A stretch of 64,000 nucleotides of DNA from Streptomyces cathayae (GTDB taxonomy: Bacteria; Actinomycetota; Actinomycetes; Streptomycetales; Streptomycetaceae), in NCBI RefSeq assembly GCF_029760955.1, contig NZ_CP121682.1:7396501-7460500 (forward strand), written 5' to 3'. Below, one piece after another: positions 48,671 to 58,101 of this stretch (within the stretch, counting starts at the first letter, position 1; the number at the start of each line of letters is the position of its first letter). The position numbers were made by a program, and so were the translations under genes. The notes below the pieces were generated by a model. The model was not told where the DNA came from. It saw nothing but the letters and a program-made list of their open reading frames with translations, and did no database searches.

Positions 48671-49436
48671 TCAGGGGGAGGGGAGCGCGTGCCTGGTGGC
48701 CTTGCTCATCTCGTCCCTGATCCACTTACTCAGTGGCTGACCGCTGCGCACCACCGTGAGGTAGTCGTGCGCAAGAGGACGGTGCTGACCGTGCCAGATG
48801 GCCAACGGCCCGGCCAACCTGTAGCCGTACCGCCGGCTGACCCGCGGTAGCCACTCCCGGTGCTCGGCTTTGCTCAGCGCACCGCTCAGGCGCCGTACTT
48901 CCAGCCAGGCCAGATCCCAAGTCAGCAGGGCCAGCCAGCCGAACTGGGCCAGCGGCCGCACCCGCTGCTCACCTAACTCCACAGCCAACTGGTTCCACTG
49001 CCTCACTTTCTCGGGCCTGTACGGACAGCCGGAGTGCGCCAGGATGGAATACGCGTCCGCCTGCACCCACCGTGCGGCGACGGGGCCCAGGCGTTTCACG
49101 ACCCGGTTCAGACGCTGCTGAGCCTGCACGACCTCACGCAGAGGACGGAGATCGATATAGGGACGCCGGATGCTGCGCGAGTTGTCCGTCCACCGCTGAT
49201 GACGCAGACACACATGCCACGGGTCGGGCAGGATCAACCACGCCGGAGAGCGGGTCCCACGCTGCGCCGCACACAGGGAGCAAGCCTGGACGACGTAGCC
49301 GGCCCGCGCGTCCCACGGCCATTCCCAGTCCTCCACCGCACCGGCGGGCATAAGAAACTCATCGCTCAGACTCACCAGGCGCTTTTGCATCTCTGCCACG
49401 GTCCGCCCGGCCAGATGGGACTGCTGCACGGACAGG
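48671..49436 (-). pseudogene. TniQ-family protein, C-terminal part (gene split by an IS)
   Basis: The frame carries the TniQ zinc-finger region VVQACSLCAAQRG with WLILPDPWHVCLRHQRW (C-x2-C and C-x2-H), followed by a helical region (VVQAQQRLNRVVKRLGPVAA, ILAHSGCPYRPEKVRQWNQLA, LAQFGWLALLTWDLAWLEV) and SGQPLSKWIRDEM. TniQ proteins select the target site for Tn7-like transposition. Its N-terminal half continues on the other side of the IS3-type element; upstream codons in this frame belong to that IS. Confidence 0.8.
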
Positions 49437-49483
49437 TGACACCTGACCTGGCTTGCTGAGAGGCGGCCTGGAAGGATGTTGCA

Positions 49484-49777
49484 GTGCCCAAGCCGTATCC
49501 GAAGGAGTTCCGCGAGGACGTCGTGCGGGTCGCGCGCAACCGCGAGCCCGGCGTCACGCTGGAACAGATCGCCGCCGACTTCGGCGTCCACCCGATCACG
49601 CTGTCGAAGTGGCTGCGCCGCGCCGACGCCGAGGAGGGCGCCGGGCCCGCACCAGTGTCGGGTGAGTCGGCCGAGCTGCGCGAGGCCCGCAAGCGCATCC
49701 GGCTCCTGGAGCAGGAGAACGAGGTGCTGCGCAGGGCTGCGGCGTATTTGTCGCAGGCAAACCTGCCGTCAAAATGA
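49484..49777 (+). CDS. IS3-type OrfA, HTH subunit
   Basis: A 97-aa protein from a GTG: YPKEFREDVVRVARNREPGV, LEQIAADFGVHPITLSKWLRR (HTH), then the leucine-zipper RKRIRLLEQENEVLRRAAAYL. It appears intact. Its stop overlaps the OrfB start (AAATGATG), consistent with coupling or frameshifting between the two. Confidence 0.9.
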   Translation: MPKPYPKEFREDVVRVARNREPGVTLEQIAADFGVHPITLSKWLRRADAEEGAGPAPVSGESAELREARKRIRLLEQENEVLRRAAAYLSQANLPSK

Positions 49778-50662
49778 TGTACCCGCTCGTCCGCGAGCTG
49801 GCCGCCGCCGATGCCCCTTGCCGGGTGCCGGTGGCGGTGACGTGCCGGGTACTCAATCTGACCCGCCAGCCCTACTACCGGTGGCTGGCCTGCCCGGTCA
49901 CCGATGCCGAGCTGGCCGAGGCATACCGGGCCAACGCCCTGTTGAACGCGCACCGCGACGACCCGGAGTTCGGCCACCGCTTCCTCCTCGACGAGGCCCG
50001 CGCAGCCGGTGAGCCGATGGCCGAGCGGACCGCCTGGCGGATCTGCCGCGACAACCAGTGGTGGAGCGCGTTCGGCAAGCGCAGAGGCCGCGGGAAGACC
50101 GTCAAGGCCGCCCTGCGGTCCACGACGACGGGTGCGGCGCGTCTTCACCGCCGACGGGCCGAACCGGCTGTGGCTGACGGACATCACCGAACACGCCACC
50201 GGCGAGGGCAAGCTGTACCTGTGCGCGGTCAAGGACGTCTACTCGGGCCGCATCGTGGGCTATTCCATCGATGCCCGGATGAAGTCCAGCCTCGCCGTGA
50301 GAGCCCTTGAATCCGCCGTCGCCCGTCGCGACCAGGTCGCAGGATGCATTGTGCATTCCGACCGCGGGTCGCAGTTTCGCTCACGGAAGTTCGTCGCAGT
50401 TCTCGCACGTCACAGCATGATCGGATCGATGGGGAGAGTCGGTGCCGCCGGCGACAACGCGGCCATGGAGAGCTTCTTCGCGCTGCTGCAGAACAACGTC
50501 CTCGACCGCCGTACCTGGGCCACCCGCCAGGAGTTGCGGATCGCGATCGTGACCTGGATCGAGCGCACCTACCACCGACGCCGGCGCCAGAAACGCCTGG
50601 CCCGATTGACCCCCGTCGAGTACGAGACCATCATGACCCCAGCCGCAGCCCTGGCTGCATAA
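49774..50662 (+). pseudogene. IS3-type OrfB (DDE transposase), frame broken near 50110-50130
   Basis: The N-terminal part (MMYPLVRELAAADAPCRVP, TRQPYYRWLACPVTDAEL, AERTAWRICRDNQWWSAFG) and the catalytic part (RRVFTADGPNRLWLTDITEH, VHSDRGSQFRSRKF, NAAMESFFALLQNNVLD) lie in different frames. Two single-base losses, in GCCGCC and GACGGG, would give the family-like linker KAGPAVHDDRVRRVF and restore one frame. Asp, Asp and Glu are all present and the ending TPVEYETIM is normal. It is inactive as written. Confidence 0.85.
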
Positions 50663-50674
50663 ACCCCGCTGTCA

Positions 50675-50914
50675 CCCGATCATGCAGCAGTCCCGATTGG
50701 CCAGCCGCTCGCGGGCATACCGGCTGACATACATCTCGGTGTACTGCGCGTCCACCGGCATCGGGCCGCTGCCCATACTGGCCAGTACCGCCTCCACCGG
50801 GCGTAGATTGCGGGCGGCCAGCCGGGTCACATACGAACCCGTCGACTCTCCTTGCAAAAACCGCAAACCCAGGTGCATCCGGCGCCGTCCCAACAACGGG
50901 TCCCGCCCCGTCAT
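50675..50914 (-). pseudogene. TniQ-family protein, N-terminal part (gene split by an IS)
   Basis: Begins with ATG after GGAGGG and reads MTGRDPLLGRRRMHLGLRF, ESTGSYVTRLAARNLRPVE and MYVSRYARERLANRD before running into the IS end. The opening (short leader, then ES..SYV.RLA..N) is the typical TniQ N-terminus. Together with 48671-49436 it would give a protein of roughly 330 residues. As the first gene of the transposition operon, its disruption probably also weakens expression of tnsA, tnsB and tnsC. Confidence 0.75.
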
Positions 50915-51185
50915 GGCACCCTCCCCACGCAGCGTCCGGCCGGCCAACTCCCTCATCTAACTCCGACCGAACCCCGCCGGCCGCCACCGACCAACCATCT
51001 GAACAAAACCGGCACCCGCCCGACCCCGGCGCTGATCACATATCGCGCCCACCAGGTCAACCATGGCCATCTCCGGTCGGAACCGCCCGAGCGCCGGAGC
51101 ACCTGCCACACTGCCCCGAGGAAGAAGCACGCGGCCCCTGGGCCCGCAGGCACCGAGTTCGGCCGAGAGGGAATCGGAGCGCCGC
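50915..51185. other. Divergent spacer between tniQ and the helicase gene
   Basis: No gene is supported. Promoters for tniQ (minus) and the helicase (plus) are expected. It could also contain the transposon end next to the operon; no repeat was identified by eye. Confidence 0.35.
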
Positions 51186-52906
51186 ATGTCTGGCCGTGCT
51201 CAACTGCGCCCCCACCAGGAAGAGGCCATCGAAGCGGGAGCGCATGCCCTCCTGCACCGACGACTGCCCGCCGCAACCATCGTCGCCGCCTGCGGCACCG
51301 GTAAAACCCTCATCGGCAAGCGCATCGCCGAACACTTCGCACCCCGCGGCCCCGTCCTCGTGGTCGTCCCCACCCTCGACCTGCTGACACAGACCGCAGC
51401 CCGCTGGCTCGCAGACGACGGCTTCGACCAGCTCATCGGCGTGTGCTCACTGCCCGGCGTGTACGACCGCAGGCTTCGCGGCCATCTCGCGCTCATCTCC
51501 AGCCCCCAGGCACTGGCGAGCCGCGTCGCCTGCGGCGGCCGCACCGCCGTCTTCGCCACCTACGACTCCCTGCCCACACTGGTCCGGGCCCACCAATCCC
51601 ACCACCTGCCCAAGTGGGCCTTTGCCCTGGCCGACGAAGCCCACCGCACCAGCGGCAACTGGGACAAACAATGGGGACTCATCCACGACGACCGCGCCGT
51701 CCCTGCCGCGCACCGGCTCTACATGACCGCAACCCCCCGCAACTGGCGCATCCCCGCCCGGCCACGGCAGGCACACCCCCGCCTCGTGCGACTCGCCTCC
51801 ATGGACGACCCCACCGTCTATCACCTCAGCCTGGCCGACGCCATCGAGCGCGGCATCCTCGCTGAATACCAGCTCGTCATCCCCGAAGTCCGAGACCGCG
51901 GACTCCTCGACGTCCTCCACACGGACCGGCCCACCCCGCACCTGGACGGCCTGCGTCTGGCAACGATGCAGGCGATGCTGCTGACCGCCATGGCCGAACA
52001 CGACGTCCGCACCATCCTCACCTTTCACGGCCGTATTGCCGCCGCCCGCGGCTTCGCCGACTCCCTGCCCGAAACCGCCCACGCCCTCGCCGACCACACC
52101 GGCATCCGCAACCCCTGGGCACGCGCCCTGTACACCGGCCAGCCGCCCTGGCAACGCCACGCCTACCTCCGCGAGTTCACCCACTTCTCCCCCTCACCCC
52201 CGGCAGCGCCGCCGACCGTCATGACGGCGCCGTCCTGTCCAGCGTGCGGGTGCTGTGCGAAGGCGTCGACGCCCCCGACACCGACGGCATCTTCATCGCC
52301 GACCCCTGCCGCAGCCCCGTCAAGATCGCACAGACCATCGGACGAGCCCTGCGCAAACCCCCCGGCCAGGCCAAACGCGCCTCGATTTTCCTCCCCGTCT
52401 ACCTCGCCCCCAGGCAGAAGCTGCACGAGGCGATGGAGTCCTCCGCCTTCTCCGACTTCTGGGCCTTCTTCAACGGCCTGGCCGTCTACGACAGCAAGCT
52501 CCACGAGCGCTTCAGCAGCCACAAGAAGCGGCGGCTGCAACCCGTCCCAGCCCGCCCCCACCGTGCCGCAGAAGTCAACCGCACCCTGAAACTGCTCACC
52601 CACAAACCCCGCAACAACGCCTTCTGGGACAACGGCTGGCACGCCGCCCGGGCCTTCCACAGCCAGCACGGACACCTGAACGTGCCCAGCGAACACGTCA
52701 CCAGAAACGGCCTGGCCCTCGGACAATGGATCGGACAGCAACGCTCCCTGTACGCCGCAGGCGCACTGCCCATCGAACGCATCGCCGCCCTGACCAGCCT
52801 GGGCATCTCATGGCCCCACCCGCCCGAGAGCTTCGAACACCACCTCAACCGCGCAGCAGCCAGCGCCACCCGCCACGGCACCCTCGCGCTCGGCAAACAC
52901 GCCCAC
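51186..52906 (+). pseudogene. Telomere-type SF2 helicase with helicase-associated domains, 5' part
   Basis: A DEAD/DEAH helicase: Q-like LRPHQEEAIEAG, motif I ATIVAACGTGKTLIGKRI, Ia VLVVVPTLDLLTQTA, II ALADEAHRTSGNW, III LYMTATPRNWRIP. At CCCCC 52189-52193 the frame is lost; an added C gives SPLTPGSAADRHDGAVLSSV leading into RVLCEGVDAPDTDGIFIADP and AQTIGRALRKPPG (motifs V and VI). One helicase-associated repeat follows (HAARAFHSQHGHLNVPSEHV, LGQWIGQQR). The gene is then split by an intact IS3. This domain order matches TtrA-like helicases near Streptomyces telomeres, linked to transfer of linear replicons. Confidence 0.85.
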
Positions 52907-52937
52907 TGAGGTTCCCCCGTTGCTCGGGAGGGGCTGA

Positions 52938-53861
52938 TCAGCTGGTCAGAGCGGGTTGGCGGGGTTTCAGGTTCACTCGTTCGGACGCTGCCTGCTCGGC
53001 GTAGTGCTTCTCTTCGAACTCGACGGGGCTGAGGTAGCCGAGGCGTTTCTGGATGCGCCGACTGTTGTAGAACCCGTCGATGTACTCGAAGAGCGCGAGG
53101 TTCGCCTCGGCCCGGGTGGCGAAGGTGCGGCCGCGGAGGCCCTCGGTCTTGATGAGCATCCAGAGGTTCTCCGCCAGGGCGTTGTCGTACGAGTCCCCGA
53201 CGGAGCCCATGGATGCCTCAATTCCTGCCCGCACCAAGCGTGTTGTGAGCTTCACGGACGTGTACTGACAGCCGTGGTCCGCATGGTGAATCAGCTGGCC
53301 GGGCTCGACCTCCCGGGACGCGAGGGCGTACTCGAGGGTGGCCAGCACGAGGTCGGCGTCCGCGTGGGCGGAGGTCTCCCAGGCCACCACCCGACGGGAG
53401 AACGCGTCCCTGATCGCCGACAGCCACAAGGGTCCCTCAAGGGTCGAGATCATGGTGAGGTCGGTGACCCACAGCCGGTTCGGCCTGTCGGCGGTGAAGT
53501 CGCGCCTGACCAAATCCGGGGCGAGGTCGGCGTCCCGGTCGCGGCGGGTGAAGCCCTTGCCCGTCCGGCGAGGACTGATCCCGGCGAGGCCGGCTTCGCG
53601 CATGAGCCGTTCGACTCGTTTGCGGCCGACGTAGACGCCTTCGCGCTTCAGGACGGCGTGCACGCGGGGCGAGCCGTAGATTCCGCCGGAGTCGGTGTGG
53701 ATCTGCTGGATCTGCCTGGTCAGCTCGGTGTCCCGGCGGTGCCGTTCGCACGGCTCCTTCTTCGCCCGGCGCCAGCGGTAGTAGGTGGAGGAAGGGATGT
53801 GCAGTTCCCGGAGGGTGGGCTCGACCTCCAGGTTCTCGTGCTCGTCGAGGAGCGCGGTCAC
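52938..53861 (-). CDS. IS3-family OrfB (DDE transposase), intact
   Basis: 307 aa: IPSSTYYRWRRAKKEPCERH, DSGGIYGSPRVHAVLKREG, RKRVERLMREAGLAGISPRR, then the DDE core LWVTDLTMISTLEGPLWLSA (Asp), LIHHADHGCQYTSVKL (Asp) and SYDNALAENLWMLIKTEGL (Glu), and the ending RIQKRLGYLSPVEFEEKHY. OrfA overlaps its start by four bases. A TTTTTTC tract near the end of orfA could permit a -1 shift to make a fused OrfAB transposase, normal for IS3. Confidence 0.95.
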   Translation of the reverse strand: MTALLDEHENLEVEPTLRELHIPSSTYYRWRRAKKEPCERHRRDTELTRQIQQIHTDSGGIYGSPRVHAVLKREGVYVGRKRVERLMREAGLAGISPRRTGKGFTRRDRDADLAPDLVRRDFTADRPNRLWVTDLTMISTLEGPLWLSAIRDAFSRRVVAWETSAHADADLVLATLEYALASREVEPGQLIHHADHGCQYTSVKLTTRLVRAGIEASMGSVGDSYDNALAENLWMLIKTEGLRGRTFATRAEANLALFEYIDGFYNSRRIQKRLGYLSPVEFEEKHYAEQAASERVNLKPRQPALTS

Positions 53862-54166
53862 CTGGGCCGGGTCGGGTCGAGCTGTGCCGCGAAAAAAGCC
53901 GAGGCCGTCCGCAGGATCTCGTTGGACCGCTTGAGCTGGGTGTTCTCCTTGCGCAGCGCGGCCAGCTCGGCGCGTTCGTCGCTGGTGAGCAGGTCGTCGC
54001 GTTCGCCGGCGTCGGCCTCGGCCTGGCGGATCCAGCCGCGCAGGGCCTCATGATGGACACCGAGTTCCTCGGCCATGCGGCGGATCACGGGCTTCGGCTC
54101 CGCAGTGCGGTACATCCGCACCGCGCGCTCACGCAACTCCAGTGGGTATTTCCTCGGGGCAGGCAT
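53858..54166 (-). CDS. IS3-family OrfA, intact
   Basis: 102 aa: MPAPRKYPLELRERAVRMY, VIRRMAEELGVHHEALRGWIRQAE (HTH) and a leucine-zipper LAALRKENTQLKRSNEILRTASAFF. Just after the zipper the gene strand has T-TTT-TTC (53891-53897), a classic slippery heptamer; slipping back one base continues FRGTARPDPAQV into OrfB. OrfA alone usually represses; OrfAB catalyses transposition. Confidence 0.95.
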   Translation of the reverse strand: MPAPRKYPLELRERAVRMYRTAEPKPVIRRMAEELGVHHEALRGWIRQAEADAGERDDLLTSDERAELAALRKENTQLKRSNEILRTASAFFAAQLDPTRPR

Positions 54167-54236
54167 CAGCAGGGCTCCTCTCTGTGAGTCCTACCTGACC
54201 TGCTGTCACCATTCTCCGCATCTCGGGGGAACCTCA

Positions 54237-54847
54237 CACAGCGGCGACCGCCGAATCGCCGCCTGGCTGGAGACCATGCGACGCCGCGCCGACACCGGCC
54301 AGCTCGCCCCCGCCCGCATCGCCTCCCTCCAAGCAGTCGACCCCTTCTGGAACCCACCCTGGAGCCTGCGCTGGCAGTACACCTACGTCCAGATCCGACG
54401 CCGCCTGACCAGCAGCGACTGGCGATGCGCTTACCACCGCCCCGCCGACCGCGACTCATCCTGGGACACCTGGCTGGATCGCCAGATCAACGACCACCAC
54501 CTCCTCGACTCCCAGCAGAACACCTGCTGGATGCCCTCACCCGCGCATGCCCCGACGCCCACCCCCACAGCATGCTTCTCACCCGGCCCGCCAACGTACG
54601 CGCCCGCGCCTTCAACCGCGGACTGCGAGCCGCCCGCCAGTACCACGCCCGCCACGGCCACCTGCAGGTGCCGGCCGACCACGCCGAAGACCTCGACGGC
54701 ACACCTGTCCGCCTCGGCGCCTGGCTGCTACGCCGCCACCGCGACCGTGCACAGCTGACCCCCGAGCAGCAGACCGCGCTCGAAGTCCTCGGATTCCACA
54801 CACTGCCCGTCTTCCTGGCCCCCGCCCCCTACGACGCCGCGGCATGA
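54237..54847 (+). pseudogene. Telomere-type helicase, 3' part with helicase-associated repeats
   Basis: Continues the helicase beyond the IS: IAAWLETMRRRADTGQLAPAR, SLQAVDPFWNPPWSLRWQYTYVQIRRRL, then after a one-base loss near 54480-54520 the frame changes to AEHLLDALTRACPDAHPHSM, RAFNRGLRAARQYHARHGHLQVPADH, LGAWLLRRHRDRAQLTPEQQTALEVLGF and the stop. The repeats (W.....RRR..TGqL...R...L..v...W) are typical helicase-associated domains. The stop overlaps the end of the convergent next gene by 19 bases. Confidence 0.8.
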
Positions 54848-55455
54848 CCCCCTACGTGCCCGGCAGCAGGCCGGTCAGCCACCAGGCTCAGGCCCGCAGC
54901 ACCGCCGACCACGGCCACGGCATCGGCAACCGAATACAACACCCGGCCACCGCGCCTACGCCGCTGAACCCGCTCCTGCCCCACGAGCGCCTCCAGTGCC
55001 CGCCGCATGGCCGGCTCCTTGAGCCTCCGGCCCGGATGGGCCCGGCGCAGTACAGCGGTCACCTCGCTGGAGGACAGTGGCCTGGCCTGACACCGCAGTT
55101 CCTCAACGATCAGCTCCCGCAGCTTCGGCTCCTTGGCCGCGGCCAGGCCAGCAGACGGCCTCACTGCCGACCCTCGCGGCCCGGACGCCGCGTCGCCCAG
55201 CGCACTGGCACCGGCAAAGGCGGCCGGGCCATGAGCAACGACGGTGCCACTGTCTGCCACCGCCAGCGTCGTCAGCTCCTGCTGCATACGCGTCAGCCAC
55301 GCGTGTTCTCTGTCCAGGGCCCGCAGCCGGCGGTGTAGCGTAGCGAACTCCTCTTCGATCCGCTGGCGTTCCACCGCAACGCCTTCCAGGTCAGCCGCCA
55401 GCATGGCTGTGTACCGGGCACGCAACGACGAGGACACCACGACGGGTTCTGGCAT
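54829..55455 (-). CDS. Coiled-coil/winged-helix protein, 208 aa
   Basis: I recognise no named family. Residues 10-75 form a coiled coil (LRARYTAMLAADLEGVAVER, EEEFATLHRRLRALDREHAWL); a Gly/Ala-rich linker follows; residues 120-195 look like a winged helix (LRELIVEELRCQARPLSSSE, AMRRALEALVGQERVQRRRR, GGRVLYSVADA). The architecture is shared with the protein at 60216 (coiled coil, flexible linker, wHTH ending in an aromatic wing strand). The ATG with GGAGGG in front is preferred over upstream starts. It may be a DNA-binding or nucleoid-associated factor of the linear replicon; unproven. Confidence 0.65.
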   Translation of the reverse strand: MPEPVVVSSSLRARYTAMLAADLEGVAVERQRIEEEFATLHRRLRALDREHAWLTRMQQELTTLAVADSGTVVAHGPAAFAGASALGDAASGPRGSAVRPSAGLAAAKEPKLRELIVEELRCQARPLSSSEVTAVLRRAHPGRRLKEPAMRRALEALVGQERVQRRRRGGRVLYSVADAVAVVGGAAGLSLVADRPAAGHVGGHAAAS

Positions 55456-55916
55456 GAATCCGCCCTCCACCACATCAGACGAGGCCGTCCCCGACGTTAT
55501 CGACGCATCTTGCACTGCCCCCTGAAAGCCCGCAACGAACCGGTATCCGTCCACAACAGCTCGCTCCTGAAACAAATCCGTCCTCGACACGACCACCATC
55601 AGACGCAGATGACGCGTTGAGGACCGCACGAGTCTCGTTCATGCTGCCGACCTACTGGGGTAGGGCCGCGTAGCTGCCCTACGCGGCGGCAGCTACCGCC
55701 ACATGCAGATTGCTACTTCTGCGGTACAGCACAGTGACCGATACCGACGCAACGGCCGGACACCTTCGCACAGTTCCCGGCACTTGTCCGCGTGGCGGTA
55801 TGTCCGCTCCACAGAGCAAGCCGCGACTGCCGCAGAGACCCCGCGTTTCCCCATGTGGTCGGTGCGGTCTCTCAGCGCCGTTGTGCAGCAGTGTTCCGGT
55901 GGGGGCGTGGCAGGGT

Positions 55917-57866
55917 TTATCGGCTGCCCGGCGGCTTCGGCCACGGGACTCCCGCGGCGGCTGCGTCCAGCAGGTCGCCCAGACGCAGCCAGGCGGTGGG
56001 CCCGGATTGGGTGGCGGGGCAGGCCGCGAAGCGGCCCCAGGCGTCCTGGTCGGTGCCCAGGGCCTCGCGTACGGTGGCGACCACCGCAGGGTGCGCGGTT
56101 CCGTGGCGGTCGCTCCGGGCGCGCAGCGCCGACCAGGCTGGCAGGGCACGCACGAGTGCAGGGCCGGCCTCCGGTCCAGCCAGGACCAGGCGGGTCCAGG
56201 CCTCACGCCAGGAGGGTCCGCCTCCGAGGTTCGTGCGCAGACGCTCGGTGAGAGGAAGCAACACCGTGTCGGGGGAGCTGTGGCGGCGCAGCACTTCCTC
56301 GAAGTCGTCGTGGGACCGGTATCCGCTGGCGGCGCAGGAGAGAAGGGCCTTCTCCACGAGAGAGTCGTCGCCGGCATGCCGGTCCAGGTAGTCACTCAGC
56401 GCCTGCGTCTGGATGCGGGCCAGGTCGCGCACGGCCATTTCGTCCGGGGCTCCGAGCGCGGTCCAGCGGCGGTCCGCGCCGGCTGCGGGGGCAGGATCGG
56501 CGAGGACACGCTCGATTGTGCCGAGGATCTCCTGGAGCTCGCCTCGCTCGTCATGACGTGGCTGGAGACCTGAGCGGCGATATCTCAGCCGCTCGCGCGC
56601 GTCGCGGACGATGGGAAGGACCCCGGCCTTGATGTCCTCGGTGATGGTCGGAAGGCGCAGCACCATGTCGCGGACCCAGGCCACCTCGCGCGCGGTTATC
56701 CCCCAAGAGCGCTTCTTAGGCTCCCAGTACGGCAGGGCGCGGGCGGCGGTCTTGGCGAACTGCGCGGCGAGGTCGGTGAGCATAGCGGTGGACGCCTGCC
56801 AATGGACAGGCCGGTATCCGTCTTTGGCCTGCGTGGGGTTGAGGAGGTGGCGCCAGGTCCCTGAGGCCGCGCGCTGTACCCAGGTGACGGGGGCGCAGCA
56901 CCCCATGTCGAGCAGCGTGGTGCTCTTACAGCGCAGGGCATGGTGGAAGGGCACCTGCTCCTCGTCCGTAAGGGCGGACAGGTCCGTGGCGAAGTGGTCC
57001 AGGACCTGCTGCTCGTCCGATCCGGCGCGGAGCATGCGGCAGCCCCGGGCCAGCAGCACCTCGAAGGAGAAACGCTCAAGGTCGGCCTTGGCGAGCTCGG
57101 CCAGCAGCGCTGGTTCGACGGCCCATGGCAGACTGCCGAGCAGCTCGTCGCAGATCACCCGCTCAGCGTCGGTGCCGACAGCCCACGCTATGAGCTCCCG
57201 GTGACGCTGCGGGTGCCGGTCGAGCACCTGACGCCACATGCTCTGCCACGCTTCGTAAGCCTGTTTGTACTGCTTCCACTCGTCGCCGGTGTCGGATCCC
57301 TCGCCCACTTCTTCGGGGTCAGGCACGGTGGGCAGCGTGTCCCGAGCGGCTTCGAACACCAGAGTGTGCAACGGGCCTTGCCGGAGTACGGTCTGGGGCG
57401 GAGTCGGCTTTTGGAGCAGCTGCGCAGTCATGGGCAGCGGTGCGCCGCTGCGGGTACGCAGCTCCGCAGCGACCGCGGCGGCGAGGCATTCACCAGCACG
57501 CGGCGTCCCGAGCAAGCCCAACTGATCGATGGTGCATCGCCTGAGCGTTTGCTCCCGCAGGGAGGTCGGGCACGACGGGTGCTCGAGGGCGGCCGCGACC
57601 AGTCCCGGCCGCGGACCGAAGCCAGACGGATCCGCTTCGGCCTCTGGACCTGCCGCCACGGCTGCCTCCAGAAGCCATGAAGGTGCCTCTTGCGCATACG
57701 GGCCCGACAGCAGAGCTTCCATGAGGACTGACTGGTCGTACCGAGGCTGCGCCGTCCCGACCTGCTGTGTCGCCAGTTGCACCACAGGGTCGTCCGGGCC
57801 GCAGGCGGCCATTGCAGTAAGGAGAAATTCCAAGGGGAGCACAATGCTGGAATCTTGGCCGGTCAC
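55917..57866 (-). CDS. Large hypothetical helical protein, 649 aa
   Basis: Not recognised. The protein is almost entirely alpha-helical and resembles repeat or HEAT-like scaffolds: VLPLEFLLTAMAACGPDDP, LLEAAVAAGPEAEADPSGFG, LVAAALEHPSCPTSLREQTL, HRELIAWAVGTDAERVICDELL, and later SLVEKALLSCAASGYRSHDDFEEVLRRH-type units. The recurring hh.AAL.HP..P..LRE pattern suggests leucine-rich variant-like repeats. No signal peptide, membrane helix or catalytic motif is evident. It starts MTGQDSSIVLPLEF. It lies downstream of a MerR-like gene on the same strand (235-base gap), so they may form a unit. Confidence 0.7.
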   Translation of the reverse strand: MTGQDSSIVLPLEFLLTAMAACGPDDPVVQLATQQVGTAQPRYDQSVLMEALLSGPYAQEAPSWLLEAAVAAGPEAEADPSGFGPRPGLVAAALEHPSCPTSLREQTLRRCTIDQLGLLGTPRAGECLAAAVAAELRTRSGAPLPMTAQLLQKPTPPQTVLRQGPLHTLVFEAARDTLPTVPDPEEVGEGSDTGDEWKQYKQAYEAWQSMWRQVLDRHPQRHRELIAWAVGTDAERVICDELLGSLPWAVEPALLAELAKADLERFSFEVLLARGCRMLRAGSDEQQVLDHFATDLSALTDEEQVPFHHALRCKSTTLLDMGCCAPVTWVQRAASGTWRHLLNPTQAKDGYRPVHWQASTAMLTDLAAQFAKTAARALPYWEPKKRSWGITAREVAWVRDMVLRLPTITEDIKAGVLPIVRDARERLRYRRSGLQPRHDERGELQEILGTIERVLADPAPAAGADRRWTALGAPDEMAVRDLARIQTQALSDYLDRHAGDDSLVEKALLSCAASGYRSHDDFEEVLRRHSSPDTVLLPLTERLRTNLGGGPSWREAWTRLVLAGPEAGPALVRALPAWSALRARSDRHGTAHPAVVATVREALGTDQDAWGRFAACPATQSGPTAWLRLGDLLDAAAAGVPWPKPPGSR

Positions 57867-58101
57867 GGGTTCTTCTCCGTCGCATCTTGTAGGGCTGCTC
57901 GGTCGGCATGCTGCCGTACGTCACCGACATTGGCTGCGCTGGCACCGGCGCAGCCGCGCTGCGCGGTCCGCTGCCTTGCTTTCAGGCCCTGATGTAGGAG
58001 GCGTCCGCCTGACCTCATTCCGCTGAAGCGTCCGGTTGCCGACTGGCCCCGGCCCCATGAGCTGCTGACTTTGATACGCGTGCGGCGTGAGATCCCGGAG
58101 A

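Larger units (their letters stand above)
49437..50674 (+). mobile_element. IS3-type insertion inside tniQ
   Basis: A 1.24-kb element bounded by TGACA and TGTCA, with orfA and orfB on the plus strand, opposite to tniQ. The boundaries are set by where TniQ coding sequence stops on each side. Flanking bases (CAGG left, CCCG right) do not form a duplication, so the ends are approximate or the junctions were trimmed. Confidence 0.75.
52907..54236 (-). mobile_element. Intact IS3-family element with 13-bp inverted repeats and CAC target duplication
   Basis: The ends are perfect inverted repeats, TGAGGTTCCCCCG and CGGGGGAACCTCA, and CAC occurs directly on both sides. The 1330-bp element encodes OrfA and OrfB on the minus strand with no lesions. 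Removing it and one CAC rejoins the helicase frame (GKHAHSGDRRIAAWLE). This is a recent, clean insertion. Confidence 0.95.

Noticed and set aside
44195..50914. CRISPR-associated transposon
   Set aside because: No cas6, cas7, cas8, cas12k or array near the tns genes; the cas3 relic is 27 kb away and unrelated to such systems.
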